Source of the DNA: Fervidibacillus halotolerans
GTDB taxonomy: Bacteria > Bacillota > Bacilli > Bacillales > Caldibacillaceae
Reading direction: 5' to 3'
Assembly: GCF_026547205.1 (NCBI RefSeq)
Contig: NZ_CP106877.1
Span: 2,010,771-2,074,770, forward strand
DNA: 64,000 nt
Part shown: positions 46,984 through 55,921 of the stretch, piece after piece
Layout of the letters: the number at the start of each line of letters is the position of its first letter
Position numbering within the stretch: the first letter of the stretch is position 1
Position numbers and translations under genes: made by a program
Notes under the pieces: generated by a model
Databases searched by the model: none
Told to the model about the DNA's origin: nothing
The model's input: only the letters and a program-made list of their open reading frames with translations

Positions 46984-47346
46984 TTAACATTTTTCCGGAG
47001 CACCTTGTTTTGTTTCCGTTCGAAATGATGAGCCACATCCACACGTGTAAATGGCATTCGGATTATCAATCGTAAAACCTCCGCCCATGAGCGATTGTTT
47101 ATAATCGATTTTCGTCCCTCGTAAAATCGCAATATCATCTCTTTTAACGAGAACCTTCACACCAAATTGTTCCATGAGCACATCATCGTCTTGCTTCGTA
47201 TCATCCAAACCGATTCCGTAGGATAAACCACTACAACCGCCGCCTTTGACGGATATTCGGAAGTATGCCCCCTCTTCATTATGTTCCTTCATCACATCTT
47301 TTATTTGATAGGCTGCAGCCTCTGTCAATTGTACGACTTCTTGCAA
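46984..47346 (-). CDS. erpA: A-type Fe-S cluster carrier (HesB/IscA/ErpA family)
   Basis: A 120-residue cytosolic carrier that passes Fe-S clusters to target proteins. The three conserved cysteines are in KGGGCSGLSYG and CGCGSSF. TTG at 47346, 7 nt after GGAGGTG, gives QEVVQLTEAAAYQI, as in B. subtilis YutM; the ATG at 47364 overlaps the ribosome binding site and is rejected. Near nfu, and in the same window as sufB, so part of the Fe-S assembly set. Confidence 0.93.
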   Translation of the reverse strand: MQEVVQLTEAAAYQIKDVMKEHNEEGAYFRISVKGGGCSGLSYGIGLDDTKQDDDVLMEQFGVKVLVKRDDIAILRGTKIDYKQSLMGGGFTIDNPNAIYTCGCGSSFRTETKQGAPEKC

Positions 47347-47453
47347 AAAAATCACCTCCAACAAAAAATGATAAAAAGCAAATCCACATTATCCTTGTAT
47401 TTACAGTATAAACATTCCGATGATTCGATACAATAAGAAATTTCTTCTGTTCA

Positions 47454-47693
47454 TTAAAACATTGGATTTTCTTCCAAATGTTTATATATATTCTCCACCA
47501 ATTCCTCTGCATTCTCTCCCTTCACCACTTCTCCGTTCACAAGGGCAAATAAGGAGCGTTCGCAAAGGGTGCAGTGGCTAAGGCAATCATATTCGATAAT
47601 ATCCAAATCTGGATCTTGTTCCAATTGTTCCAACGCTTTATATGAACCTCGGGCTAAATTACTAATACAAAATTCAACCATATCGTTGAGCAT
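47454..47693 (-). CDS. yuzB: YuzB-like DUF1450 protein
   Basis: A 79-residue protein. Cysteines in EFCISNL, DCLSHCTLCERS resemble the 2Fe-2S thioredoxin-like ferredoxin pattern, though no cluster has been shown for this family as far as I know. The ATG at 47693 has AGGGGTG upstream. Located between erpA and yutJ as in B. subtilis. Confidence 0.85.
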   Translation of the reverse strand: MLNDMVEFCISNLARGSYKALEQLEQDPDLDIIEYDCLSHCTLCERSLFALVNGEVVKGENAEELVENIYKHLEENPMF

Positions 47694-47945
47694 GGAATCA
47701 CCCCTTAAGTACAAATCCTACTATTTCCCTTACATTTAGTCAACTAAATCTATCTTTTGTTAAAAAAGATCGCTTTCATTATGGTTGTTATTTTCTTATA
47801 ATTCCGATATAATTTTCATGGATGCTTAATAAGGAAAACATCGTAAATATAGCAAAAATATTATGATACTAAAAAAATAGTTTCCTAATCTTTTTGAAAC
47901 GCTAAACGATTACTTTTATTAACTAAACAAAGGGGTTTATTCAAG

Positions 47946-49010
47946 ATGAAAAAACTTGTCGTACTAGGGGGAGGCTACGGTGGGATGAAAATTTTAGAAA
48001 AGCTTCTCCCCGTATTGCCAGAAGATGTGAAAATCGTATTAGTGGATCGATGTCCGTACCATTCTTTAAAAACAGAATTTTATGCATTAGCTGCGGGAAC
48101 AATATCCGACAGTGAAATTCGGGTCCCTTTTCCAAAACATCCGCAATTGGAAACCATTTTTAAAGAAGTTTTGAAAATTGATTTGGAAAAGCAGCTCGTT
48201 CATTTGAAGGAATTCGATCCGATTGATTATGATGATTTGGTAATTGGTCTCGGTTGTGAAGATAAATATCATCGCATTCCCGGAGCCAACCAATTTACCT
48301 ATAGTATTCAATCGATCGAAGAAGCCCGAAAAACGAGCGCAGCATTAAATAGTCTACCAACGAATGCAAAGGTAGCCGTCGTTGGAGCCGGTTTAAGTGG
48401 TGTCGAATTGGCGAGCGAACTTCGAGAAAGTCGAGAAGATTTACAAATCGTTATTTTCGATCGGGGAAAAACCATCCTTTCCGCCTTTCCGGAACGTTTA
48501 AGCAATTTTGTTAACGAATGGTTTAAAGAACATAATATTCAAGTAGTCAATTATGCAAACATTACGAAAGTAGAAGAAGGCGTTTTATACAATCATGACG
48601 AACCGATTCCATTCGATGCCATCGTATGGACGGCAGGTATTCAGCCGAACAAAGTTGTTCAAGAGCTGAATGTAGAAAAGGATCAACAGGGACGTGTCGT
48701 TATCTCCGACTATCATCATATTCCAAAATACAATAATGTATACGTCGTCGGTGATTGTGCCAGCTTACCCCATGCTCCAAGTGCCCAACTCGCTGAAGCC
48801 CAAGCAGAGCAAATTGCCCAAGTCATATTAAAGAAATGGAAAGGTGAAGAGTTACCAGAATCTCTCCCGAAAATTAAACTGAAAGGTGTTTTAGGTTCCC
48901 TCGGAAAAAAACAAGGATTCGGAGTTGTAGCAGATCGGGCTTTAACGGGGAGAGTTCCACGATTATTAAAATCCGGAATTTTATGGCTATACAAATTCCA
49001 TAAAGGTTAA
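47946..49010 (+). CDS. yutJ: YutJ-like NADH dehydrogenase family flavoprotein
   Basis: A 354-residue pyridine nucleotide-disulfide oxidoreductase related to type II NADH dehydrogenase. FAD fold VVLGGGYGGMKILEKLL; NADH fold VAVVGAGLSGVELASEL; FAD contact VYVVGDCASLPHAPSAQLAE. AAAGGGG precedes the ATG. It is about 50 residues shorter than Ndh at 44260 and lacks its C-terminal membrane-binding extension, so it may not be a respiratory dehydrogenase. Electron acceptor unknown. Confidence 0.9.
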   Translation: MKKLVVLGGGYGGMKILEKLLPVLPEDVKIVLVDRCPYHSLKTEFYALAAGTISDSEIRVPFPKHPQLETIFKEVLKIDLEKQLVHLKEFDPIDYDDLVIGLGCEDKYHRIPGANQFTYSIQSIEEARKTSAALNSLPTNAKVAVVGAGLSGVELASELRESREDLQIVIFDRGKTILSAFPERLSNFVNEWFKEHNIQVVNYANITKVEEGVLYNHDEPIPFDAIVWTAGIQPNKVVQELNVEKDQQGRVVISDYHHIPKYNNVYVVGDCASLPHAPSAQLAEAQAEQIAQVILKKWKGEELPESLPKIKLKGVLGSLGKKQGFGVVADRALTGRVPRLLKSGILWLYKFHKG

Positions 49011-49040
49011 TCTTCCCTATATGATACGGATTTGGTCGGG

Positions 49041-49080
49041 AACGATGAAACGGGCGTACTGATTCGCCCGTTTCATCGTT
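49041..49080. terminator. bidirectional terminator between yutJ and yuzD
   Basis: Perfect 16-bp stem AACGATGAAACGGGCG / CGCCCGTTTCATCGTT with an 8-nt loop between convergent genes. T-rich on the plus strand side. Confidence 0.85.
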
Positions 49081-49098
49081 TCATTTAACATATCATTT

Positions 49099-49422
49099 CT
49101 ACTGGGAACGGTAACCGTATTTTTCCATCTCCGAACAAATTTTTTTCAAATGGGGATTTCCTTCCGCTACCCAATGATCTTCAATCGTAATTACTGGATA
49201 AACGAGATCCTCCTCGATAATTTTCCTTGCATATTCCTTCTTTTTCTTATCTTCAGGAGGCTGAAAAATATCCACATAATTAATCGAAAAAGGTTGATTT
49301 GGGTATTTTCTCTTTAAAGCCGCCTGTAACCATTCATACGTATCTTTGGAAGATGGTGAATGGACACAACTTGCACATATTTGCTCTGCCCCATAGACGG
49401 TAATTTCCACCGGTTTGTGCAT
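49099..49422 (-). CDS. yuzD: YuzD-like DUF1462 thioredoxin-fold protein
   Basis: A 107-residue protein with EITVYGAEQICASCVHSPSSKDTYEWLQAALK, a thioredoxin-like start with a CxxC pair (CASC), and NYVDIFQPPEDKK later. GGGAGG lies upstream. Divergent from nfu, as in B. subtilis. Possibly a redox or metal carrier for Fe-S biogenesis; role unproven. Confidence 0.88.
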   Translation of the reverse strand: MHKPVEITVYGAEQICASCVHSPSSKDTYEWLQAALKRKYPNQPFSINYVDIFQPPEDKKKKEYARKIIEEDLVYPVITIEDHWVAEGNPHLKKICSEMEKYGYRSQ

Positions 49423-49570
49423 TCCATTACCTCCCTTCTTTCATCTTATTGTACAAATTAATAGACCAAATACAAAATAAAAACCATTACATTTTTTTAA
49501 AGGGCGAACAAATGGATTTTTAGTAAATTCCTTATTATAATAGTTGTAAGGAAGAAAGGAGTGCGAGCCA

Positions 49571-49807
49571 ATGTCTGAAACCGATATTAAACAACAAGTA
49601 CAAGAAGTATTAGATAAATTACGTCCATTCCTTCTCCGCGATGGCGGTGACTGCGAATTGGTCGATGTGGAAGATGGCATCGTTAAATTGCGACTATTAG
49701 GAGCTTGTGGTACTTGTCCAAGTTCAACTATTACATTGAAAGCAGGAATTGAACGGGCTTTATTTGAGGAAGTTCCTGGTGTCGTTGAAGTCGAACAAGT
49801 ATTTTAA
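49571..49807 (+). CDS. nfu: NifU-like Fe-S scaffold Nfu (YutI)
   Basis: A 78-residue protein made only of the NifU C-terminal domain, which binds a 4Fe-4S cluster between two subunits and delivers it to apoproteins. The cluster motif is [14 protein letters not shown] (CxxC). [17 protein letters not shown] is the family start. AAAGGAG precedes the ATG. A TATAAT about 30 bp upstream of the start is a likely -10. Confidence 0.94.
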   Translation: MSETDIKQQVQEVLDKLRPFLLRDGGDCELVDVEDGIVKLRLLGACGTCPSSTITLKAGIERALFEEVPGVVEVEQVF

Positions 49808-49824
49808 CAAACTGGATAAAAATG

Positions 49825-49860
49825 GGCTGCTTTATAAATATGTAAAAGCAGCCGATTTTT
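49825..49860 (+). terminator. terminator between nfu and the hydroxyacid dehydrogenase
   Basis: Hairpin GGCTGCTTTA / TAAAAGCAGCC followed by ATTTTTTT on the plus strand; it probably serves both convergent genes. Confidence 0.8.
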
Positions 49861-49884
49861 TTATCTTCAAGATCCATCTTCTCT

Positions 49885-50868
49885 TTATTCGTATATTTCT
49901 GGATTTACTATACTAATAGGTCTTTTTCCATCGAGGACTCGTTTAATATTTTCCACGCTGCGATCCATCATCGCCAACCTCGTTTCCATCGACGCACTTC
50001 CGATATGGGGCAAAGCAACTACATTGGGAAATTTTAATAAAGGATGATCTGCACCAATTGGTTCATTTTCAAATACGTCTAACCCGGCTCCTGCAATTTC
50101 CCCCTCTTGTAATGCTCGAATCAAATCCTTTTCAACAACAACTCGTCCTCTTCCAACATTGATAAAATAAGCGGTTTTTTTCATTTTCTTAAAAACATCA
50201 TAAGTAAATAAATTTCTCGTTTCTTCCGTCAACGGAGTTAGACAAAGAACAAAATCCGACTCTTCTATTAATGCCTCAAAGGGACGGTATTCAACGGCAA
50301 GTTGTTTTTCCGCCTCCAATTTCCGATGCCGATTATTGTACAAAACGTTCATCTGAAAACCGGATGCCCGTCTTGCCACTGCCTCACCAATTTTTCCCAT
50401 ACCGACAATTCCAAGGGTTTTATGGTGTACATCCGCTCCTGCCAACAACAAGGGGCTCCAACTTGTCCATTTTCCTTTTTTCACATATTCAATCGCTTCC
50501 CCTAGACGCCTAGCAACCATCATGATGAGGGAAAAGGCGAGATCTGCAGTCGTTTCTGTTAAAATATCCGGCGTGTGACAGACCGCAATTCCCCTTCTCG
50601 TCGCCCCATTGATATCGATATTATCGTATCCGACAGCTAAATTTGCTACCACTTTCAATTTTTTTGCATCGGTATATATTTCCTCATCGATTGGATCGGA
50701 TAACATAGTAAATAGTGCATCTGCTTTCCTCGATTCTTCAAGTAAAACAGAACGGGGAACCGGTTTATCTTCCCATTCCCACATGCCCACATTCGCGAAT
50801 GATTTTATTTTGTTCACGATCTGCTCGGGTAATTTTCGCGTAATATACACATACGGTTTTCGATTCAA
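49885..50868 (-). CDS. D-2-hydroxyacid dehydrogenase (glyoxylate/2-ketogluconate reductase type)
   Basis: A 327-residue cytosolic NAD(P)-dependent enzyme. The nucleotide-binding motif is GIVGMGKIGEAVARR. The substrate-binding and catalytic residues appear in NLAVGYDNID, NVGRGRVV (R), the glutamate in AGLDVFENEP and LPHIGSAS (H). Closest in length and motifs to glyoxylate/hydroxypyruvate reductases and to B. subtilis YvcT. The start is TTG with AAAGGAGG upstream. In B. subtilis the homoserine genes lie at this point of the block, so this is a local replacement. Substrate not determined. Confidence 0.88.
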   Translation of the reverse strand: MNRKPYVYITRKLPEQIVNKIKSFANVGMWEWEDKPVPRSVLLEESRKADALFTMLSDPIDEEIYTDAKKLKVVANLAVGYDNIDINGATRRGIAVCHTPDILTETTADLAFSLIMMVARRLGEAIEYVKKGKWTSWSPLLLAGADVHHKTLGIVGMGKIGEAVARRASGFQMNVLYNNRHRKLEAEKQLAVEYRPFEALIEESDFVLCLTPLTEETRNLFTYDVFKKMKKTAYFINVGRGRVVVEKDLIRALQEGEIAGAGLDVFENEPIGADHPLLKFPNVVALPHIGSASMETRLAMMDRSVENIKRVLDGKRPISIVNPEIYE

Positions 50869-50955
50869 TGGAAGCCCTCCTTTAAATCATACGATTATTC
50901 AATGAATTAAATATATTTTATCATAAATCGGTTTTTCGTTCCCAAGCTTTTCCTT

Positions 50956-51972
50956 TTATCTTCCCTTTAACCAGTCCAATACGATGAGATCATCCGACTT
51001 CAATTGAAATTTGGCTATTTCAAACAATTCAACTAAAAACCGTTCGTAATCCCCAGTCTTTTCTAACATGCGTTTTAAACGATGTTCCATCATTCCTTTC
51101 ACTACTTCCGATTTCGTGGAAAAATACATTTCCACACATTCAATAAAATGGATTGGGAACAGTAATCGAGATATAAGTAGCCGCCAAGAAAAGGTAGATA
51201 GAGGTACAACTGACTGGTAATTCATAAAAAACGAACGTAAATCTACTTGATACGGTTCAAAATTGTAAAAAAATTGATATCTTACCCATTCTGCCAAATC
51301 CCGACTTGGGTGATCGATGACCCAGTCGAAAGGATTTTTCCAATGGAAGGGAACAGACCACGTCTCGAATGTAAATCGTTCATGAGTAATCGTTCCCCGA
51401 TCAAAGCGATTTGGATGATCATCGATCGATGCGTCGACGAAATATTGTATTGCATTTTCAATGAAACCAGAATAATAGGGAAAGGATTCGATAAACGATT
51501 TTTCAAAGGGCTTCTTCGGTCGTTTGTTTAATTTGTCTCGCCAAAGTGTTTCTAATTGTTGTAGTCGAGCTTCCCACAATTCTTTCCATTTTCCCAACCG
51601 ATTTAAATGACGTATGGGGTATGCCATAGACATGCCCCGTAAATGAAATTGGGCCAATTCCGTACCGATATGGAGATTTCTTTTGTTCCCTATTTCCTCA
51701 AGTCTTAAAAGAACAAAAAACTGATCTCCAGAATGACTAATATACGTGTTTCTTTTCGTTAATTGAAAGAACGGTACGTACTTTTCCCGCATAAGATGCA
51801 TGTGATGAACCATTGAAAATCGCTCGACAATTTCTTCTTGTTGGCTTTCCAAAACAGGAAAGAGAACATACATATTTCTTCCATCATGAAAAGCTTTATA
51901 TCCATTTATAGAAATCGCTTTTCCCACATTTAATCCGTACTCATTTTGAAGGAATTGCCTAGTCAATTCCAT
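50956..51972 (-). CDS. yutH: YutH-like spore coat protein (CotS/aminoglycoside kinase fold)
   Basis: A 338-residue protein of the CotS family, with a protein-kinase-like/APH fold, found in the spore coat of bacilli. The N terminus VGKAISINGYKAFHDGRNMYVLFPV and the segment LHIGTELAQFHLRGM are typical. The usual catalytic HxDxxxxN loop is not obvious, so it may be a pseudokinase. Context matches B. subtilis yutH. Probably expressed late in the mother cell. Confidence 0.85.
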   Translation of the reverse strand: MELTRQFLQNEYGLNVGKAISINGYKAFHDGRNMYVLFPVLESQQEEIVERFSMVHHMHLMREKYVPFFQLTKRNTYISHSGDQFFVLLRLEEIGNKRNLHIGTELAQFHLRGMSMAYPIRHLNRLGKWKELWEARLQQLETLWRDKLNKRPKKPFEKSFIESFPYYSGFIENAIQYFVDASIDDHPNRFDRGTITHERFTFETWSVPFHWKNPFDWVIDHPSRDLAEWVRYQFFYNFEPYQVDLRSFFMNYQSVVPLSTFSWRLLISRLLFPIHFIECVEMYFSTKSEVVKGMMEHRLKRMLEKTGDYERFLVELFEIAKFQLKSDDLIVLDWLKGR

Positions 51973-52013
51973 CCCCCATTTCTAAATTACGGAATAATAA
52001 ATAACGTTTATGA

Positions 52014-52043
52014 TTGTTTCAAAATGGACAATATTGGTATAAT
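52014..52043 (+). promoter_or_regulatory. candidate promoter of yutG
   Basis: TTGTTT (52014-52019) and a perfect TATAAT (52038-52043), spacer 18 bp, about 95 bp before the start codon. Confidence 0.5.
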
Positions 52044-52136
52044 ACATTATATGACGTCAATTTCTGTTTCATATGTGTTTTTTTGTTTTGTCATGGTGAT
52101 CCATGAAAATAATTTGTAAGAAAAGGGGAGAAACCC

Positions 52137-52640
52137 ATGATTGATAAAAATTCAAGTTTTCCAGATCTGGACAAAAAAGCAAGGGAATTATTACATGCAC
52201 GGGGTGTAACAGAAAAGGATATCGCTGAATTAGTTTATTTCCTACAAAAATCGTATCATCCTGACTTAACGGTGGAAGATTGTTTAGAAAATGTAGAAGC
52301 AGTTATGGCAAAACGGGAAGTACAAAATGCCTTATTAACCGGAATCGAATTGGATTTATTGGCAGAACGGGGGATGTTAGACGAACCCCTTCAATCGATT
52401 ATTCAAACGGACGAAGGACTTTACGGAATCGATGAAATCCTTGCATTTTCCATCGTAAATATCTATGGATCGATTGGATTTACAAATTATGGCTATATCG
52501 ATAAGTTAAAACCAGGCATTTTAAAGATGTTAAATGATAAAAGTGGTGGAAAAGTTCATACCTTTTTAGATGATATCGTCGGTGCTATTGCAGCTGCTGC
52601 TTCAAGCCGTCTTGCCCATCGTGCTGCAAATACGGAGTAA
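52137..52640 (+). CDS. yutG: YutG, phosphatidylglycerophosphatase A family
   Basis: A 167-residue protein of the PgpA superfamily. Motifs include ARELLHARGVTEKDIAELVYFLQ, ELDLLAERGML, GLYGIDEILAFSIVNIYGSIGFTNYGYIDK and LDDIVGAIAAAASSRLAHR. Membrane helices are weak, as in Firmicute homologues, which are soluble. PgpA removes a phosphate from phosphatidylglycerophosphate; activity for the YutG branch is less certain. GGGGAG precedes the ATG. Confidence 0.9.
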   Translation: MIDKNSSFPDLDKKARELLHARGVTEKDIAELVYFLQKSYHPDLTVEDCLENVEAVMAKREVQNALLTGIELDLLAERGMLDEPLQSIIQTDEGLYGIDEILAFSIVNIYGSIGFTNYGYIDKLKPGILKMLNDKSGGKVHTFLDDIVGAIAAAASSRLAHRAANTE

Positions 52641-52722
52641 AGAAGAAAGGAACTCATTTTGTAATATTGTACAATTGAAATATTTATTGGAATTCGTGAT
52701 CCGTTTTCCAATAGAAAACGAA

Positions 52723-52769
52723 TAAAAAACCCCTTGTAGTCGTTCACTTTTGACTCAAGAGGTTTTTTA
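52723..52769. terminator. bidirectional terminator between yutG and yutF
   Basis: Stem AAAAAACCCCTTGTAGT / ACTCAAGAGGTTTTTT between convergent genes, with A and T runs at both sides. Confidence 0.85.
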
Positions 52770-52780
52770 TTATGAAACCA

Positions 52781-53545
52781 TTATATGAATGTCCATTCGG
52801 AAAGGGACTCTACCGTATAGGTTGGCTGTTTATCATATTTCGCCAACTGTTCTTTCGTCGTAACCCCTGTATGAACTAAAAGGGTATCGATCCCAGCGCG
52901 CATTCCTGCTAAAATATCCGTCTCATAATTGTCACCAACCATGAGCGTTTCTTCCTTTTTCGTACCAATTACGTTCAATGCTTGCTCTGTAATGATTGGC
53001 TCTGGTTTTCCAATAAAAACAGGATCGACTTGAGTTGAAACACGAACTAAGGCAGTTAGTGAGCCATTTCCTGGCAAAAAACCCCGTTCCGATGGCAAAG
53101 CGATATCTCCATTCGTCGAGATAAATTTCGCTCCGTTTCTTATGGCTAAACAAGCGACTGCAAATTTTTCATACGTTACGTGCCGATCTAGCCCAACAAT
53201 CACGACATCAGCATCTTCCTTTGCAAAAGTGAAGCCCTTTTTACGAAGTGCATCTTCTAACCCTTCTTCACCGATGAAATACACCTTCGCATCCTTTTTG
53301 AAATCGTACACGAAATTTGCGGTTGCCATACTCGTCGTAAAAATTTGTTCCTTTGTAGCCGGAATATCGAATTCATTAAGTTTTTCTGCTACTTGCTCCG
53401 GCGTCCTCGTCGAATTATTCGTTACAAATAAATATGGAATACCCCTTGTATTCAATTCACGGATAAATGTCTCCGCCGCATCAATTCGCTCCGTTCCCCT
53501 ATACATCGTTCCATCCAAATCAATTAAATATCCATTATATCGCAT
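52781..53545 (-). CDS. yutF: YutF, HAD-family sugar/phosphoester phosphatase
   Basis: A 254-residue cytosolic HAD-IIA hydrolase of the AraL/NagD group. Motif I is LIDLDGTMYRG (nucleophile D), motif II is FVTNNST, the lysine is in FIGKPEPI and motif IV is LMVGDNYETDI. The C2 cap lies between motifs II and III. Full length and same context as B. subtilis yutF. Likely dephosphorylates sugar phosphates or similar metabolites; specificity not clear. Confidence 0.92.
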   Translation of the reverse strand: MRYNGYLIDLDGTMYRGTERIDAAETFIRELNTRGIPYLFVTNNSTRTPEQVAEKLNEFDIPATKEQIFTTSMATANFVYDFKKDAKVYFIGEEGLEDALRKKGFTFAKEDADVVIVGLDRHVTYEKFAVACLAIRNGAKFISTNGDIALPSERGFLPGNGSLTALVRVSTQVDPVFIGKPEPIITEQALNVIGTKKEETLMVGDNYETDILAGMRAGIDTLLVHTGVTTKEQLAKYDKQPTYTVESLSEWTFI

Positions 53546-53663
53546 TTAATTTTCTCCTCACCGTTGTTTTACGTCCTATATCTTATCAAAAAAATCGATC
53601 CACTTAAACCTTATCTTTCCACATTATATATCAAGTTATTTCCAATTTCATGTTAAAGAATAA

Positions 53664-53691
53664 AAAAGCCCTATCCAAAAAATGAATAGGG
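53664..53691 (-). terminator. terminator of yutE
   Basis: Minus-strand hairpin CCCTATTC.. / GGATAGGG followed by CTTTTTTATT, just after the yutE stop. Confidence 0.7.
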
Positions 53692-53707
53692 AACTTTCCA
53701 TTCAAAT

Positions 53708-54145
53708 CTATTTTTTAAATGCGGAAACAGGTCCGAGTTCATTTTCCAAATAATGACGAACGTTTTCCGGAAACTGTTGAAAGGAAGGAAGAGCGATGTT
53801 CATCCCGTCATAAATTCGTTGGTGATCAATGTGTAAATAATTTTGTACTAAATCTTTTCGAAAAGGAATGACTGATTTAAAGTTTTCTGCACTACGATTC
53901 GAAATGACCTTTTCATCCAGTAATATATCGATAATATCGTCATAACTTCCCGGATCTCTCATAATAAACCCATCTATAATTGCATTGCCAACATCTAGCA
54001 CAGCGTCAATCATCATATGTACGGATCGTTCCAAAACCGCTTTTTGAAAAGAATCTTTCAACTCACTAACCTTCAAAAACAACGCAATTTCTTTTTCCAA
54101 AAAGTCTAACGTTTGTTCAATTTTCTCACGATCAACAAAATACAT
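53708..54145 (-). CDS. yutE: YutE, DUF86/HepT-like protein
   Basis: A 145-residue all-helical protein of the DUF86 family, to which HepT RNase toxins belong. Helices are seen at DREKIEQTLDFLEKEIALF and ERSVHMMIDAVLDVGNAIID. HepT has an RX4-6HXY active motif near the C terminus; here the matching place reads RKDLVQNYLH, with N for the key H. No MntA nucleotidyltransferase partner is adjacent. It is conserved in the B. subtilis yut block, so a housekeeping rather than toxic role is likely. AGGAGGAG precedes the ATG. Confidence 0.85.
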   Translation of the reverse strand: MYFVDREKIEQTLDFLEKEIALFLKVSELKDSFQKAVLERSVHMMIDAVLDVGNAIIDGFIMRDPGSYDDIIDILLDEKVISNRSAENFKSVIPFRKDLVQNYLHIDHQRIYDGMNIALPSFQQFPENVRHYLENELGPVSAFKK

Positions 54146-54271
54146 TTATGTCTCCTCCTAAGTCAAAAAGAATGAAAAAATGGGCACTGAAATTTGCCCT
54201 TTGCAGACTTCAATAAGCCTGTTGAAAACGAGACAAATGGAAAAGAAAAACCATTTCGGACGACTTCCGCT

Positions 54272-54547
54272 TTACTTATCTACTTTTTTCAAAACAAAAT
54301 ATGGACAGCCAAAATTGCAATATTCATACAAGTACTCCGTTAGTGTGCTGATTTTCGTATCCGGATTTGCACGATGATTTCGGTCATCAAAAAAACCTTT
54401 CAATCGCAATTGGCCGTATCCCCAATCACCCACAATATAATCGTATCGAAGCAATATATCACTAAACCTGTCACGGAAAGCTTGTTCATTAAATCCATTT
54501 TTTCTCTCTTCTACCAATTCATAACAGGCATTATGAATGCAAACCAT
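54272..54547 (-). CDS. yutD: YutD-like DUF1027 protein
   Basis: A 91-residue protein. Motifs ERKNGFNEQAFRDRFSDILLRYDYIVGDWGYGQLRLKGFFDDRN and CNFGCPYFVLKK (paired cysteines) are those of DUF1027. AAAGGGTG precedes the ATG. Context as in B. subtilis. Function unknown. Confidence 0.88.
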   Translation of the reverse strand: MVCIHNACYELVEERKNGFNEQAFRDRFSDILLRYDYIVGDWGYGQLRLKGFFDDRNHRANPDTKISTLTEYLYEYCNFGCPYFVLKKVDK

Positions 54548-54741
54548 CGTATCACCCTTTCCATCGGTATATTTATAAAACCGATATTGGAAAATTTCCT
54601 AATCTCTTATCCTTTATTATAACGCATTTATCAATTTGTGAGTAGAAATTCGAAGATCACGAAGCTATGGCAAAAATTACACTTATGAACACGGTTCTTT
54701 TTCGTAAACTAATAATAAGTTTCAAAAAGGAGGAAAATGAA

Positions 54742-55731
54742 GTGATTTCGTTCAGAAAGCGATACGTATTTATCTTTATTTTAATTTGTATTTTTCTTCC
54801 TTCCTTCGTACATGCCAATACGATGGAACATGAACAATACGATAGACGAATGAATTTATATAAACGGATGGAACAGGTGACAAATATTCCATGGTATTAT
54901 CTCGCTGCAATCGATCAATACGAACGAAACATTCGAGCTGTTCGCCATGACCTCCCAAAGGTAACTGGTCTTTCTGGGATTTACATACAAAAGGAAAAAT
55001 GGGTTGGAATTTTGAACCCGAATAAAGATGACGTAGATGCAAAGTCCATTCGCTTCTTCGATGGGATGGGAATGGATGGAAACGGGGATGGAAAAGCGGA
55101 TCCCCACGATGATGAGGATGTTTTATATACCTTTGCCCACTACCTCCTCCAATATGGGACGGATCATCATCAAATAAAAATCGGGTTATGGAATTATTAT
55201 AAGCGGGATAAAACGGTGAAAATCATCATGGGAATTGCCAAATTATATAAACAATTCCAACGCATTGATTTACATGAACATCATTTTCCTTTATCTATTC
55301 ATGTTAACTATACGTATAGGGATACGTGGGGGGATCGGAGAGGATGGGGTGGACGAAGAATCCATGAAGGAACGGATATTTTTGCAGGATTCGGCGTGAA
55401 TGTGTACTCCACATGTTACGGAGTGGTAGAAATGAAAGGTTGGAATAAATACGGTGGATGGCGAATTGGAATTCGAGACGCTAACAATACATATCATTAT
55501 TTTGCCCACTTGAACGGATTTGCCAAGGATTTAAACATTGGTGATATCGTCAAACCAGGGCAACTGATCGGCACCGTTGGAAATTCCGGCTATGGACCGC
55601 CTGGGACATCAGGAAAATTCCCTCCACATCTTCATTATGGTATGTATAAAGATAATGGGAGAACGGAATGGTCCTTCGATCCTTACCCTTATTTAAAACG
55701 TTGGGAGCAAGAAACGAAAAGGAAAAAATGA
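54742..55731 (+). CDS. yunA: YunA/LytH-like M23 peptidase
   Basis: A secreted or membrane-anchored protein of about 329 residues. The GTG at 54742 follows GGAGG by 8 nt and opens a signal sequence (FRKRYVFIFILICIFLPSFVHA); the ATG at 54667 is unsupported. The C-terminal M23 domain has the zinc ligands in RIHEGTDIFA (HxxxD) and FPPHLHYGMY (HxH). The N-terminal half is helical with YYLAAIDQYERN. In B. subtilis LytH (YunA) is an L-Ala-D-Glu peptidase that trims spore cortex peptides under SigK. The role here is inferred from that. Confidence 0.9.
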   Translation: MISFRKRYVFIFILICIFLPSFVHANTMEHEQYDRRMNLYKRMEQVTNIPWYYLAAIDQYERNIRAVRHDLPKVTGLSGIYIQKEKWVGILNPNKDDVDAKSIRFFDGMGMDGNGDGKADPHDDEDVLYTFAHYLLQYGTDHHQIKIGLWNYYKRDKTVKIIMGIAKLYKQFQRIDLHEHHFPLSIHVNYTYRDTWGDRRGWGGRRIHEGTDIFAGFGVNVYSTCYGVVEMKGWNKYGGWRIGIRDANNTYHYFAHLNGFAKDLNIGDIVKPGQLIGTVGNSGYGPPGTSGKFPPHLHYGMYKDNGRTEWSFDPYPYLKRWEQETKRKK

Positions 55732-55755
55732 TTTTGTTTTAATTTTCTGAAATCA

Positions 55756-55795
55756 GAAGGCAACCAAATACAAACCATTCGATTGCCTTCTTTTT
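55756..55795 (+). terminator. terminator of yunA (bidirectional)
   Basis: Stem GAAGGCAA / TTGCCTTC with a 19-nt loop and T5 on the plus strand, between convergent yunA and metS. Confidence 0.8.
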
Positions 55796-55807
55796 CCCTT
55801 TAACTTT

Positions 55808-55921
55808 TTATGATTTTGATTTTCCTCTTGCTTTCATCATTGCGTAAAAAACACTTGCAAAAAATCCACCCCATATAACGATAACCCCGATGACCATCAT
55901 CACCATTGCATCTAGAGCCAT
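55808..55921 (-). CDS. metS: small subunit of a MetPS-type NSS transporter
   Basis: A 37-residue single-helix membrane protein (MALDAMVMMVIGVIVIWGGFF then SVFYAMMKARGKSKS), which is the MetS-type small subunit found with some bacterial NSS transporters for methionine and alanine. Its ATG overlaps the stop codon of the transporter gene (TAATG), so the two are translationally coupled. In Corynebacterium MetS is needed for MetP activity. Confidence 0.88.
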   Translation of the reverse strand: MALDAMVMMVIGVIVIWGGFFASVFYAMMKARGKSKS

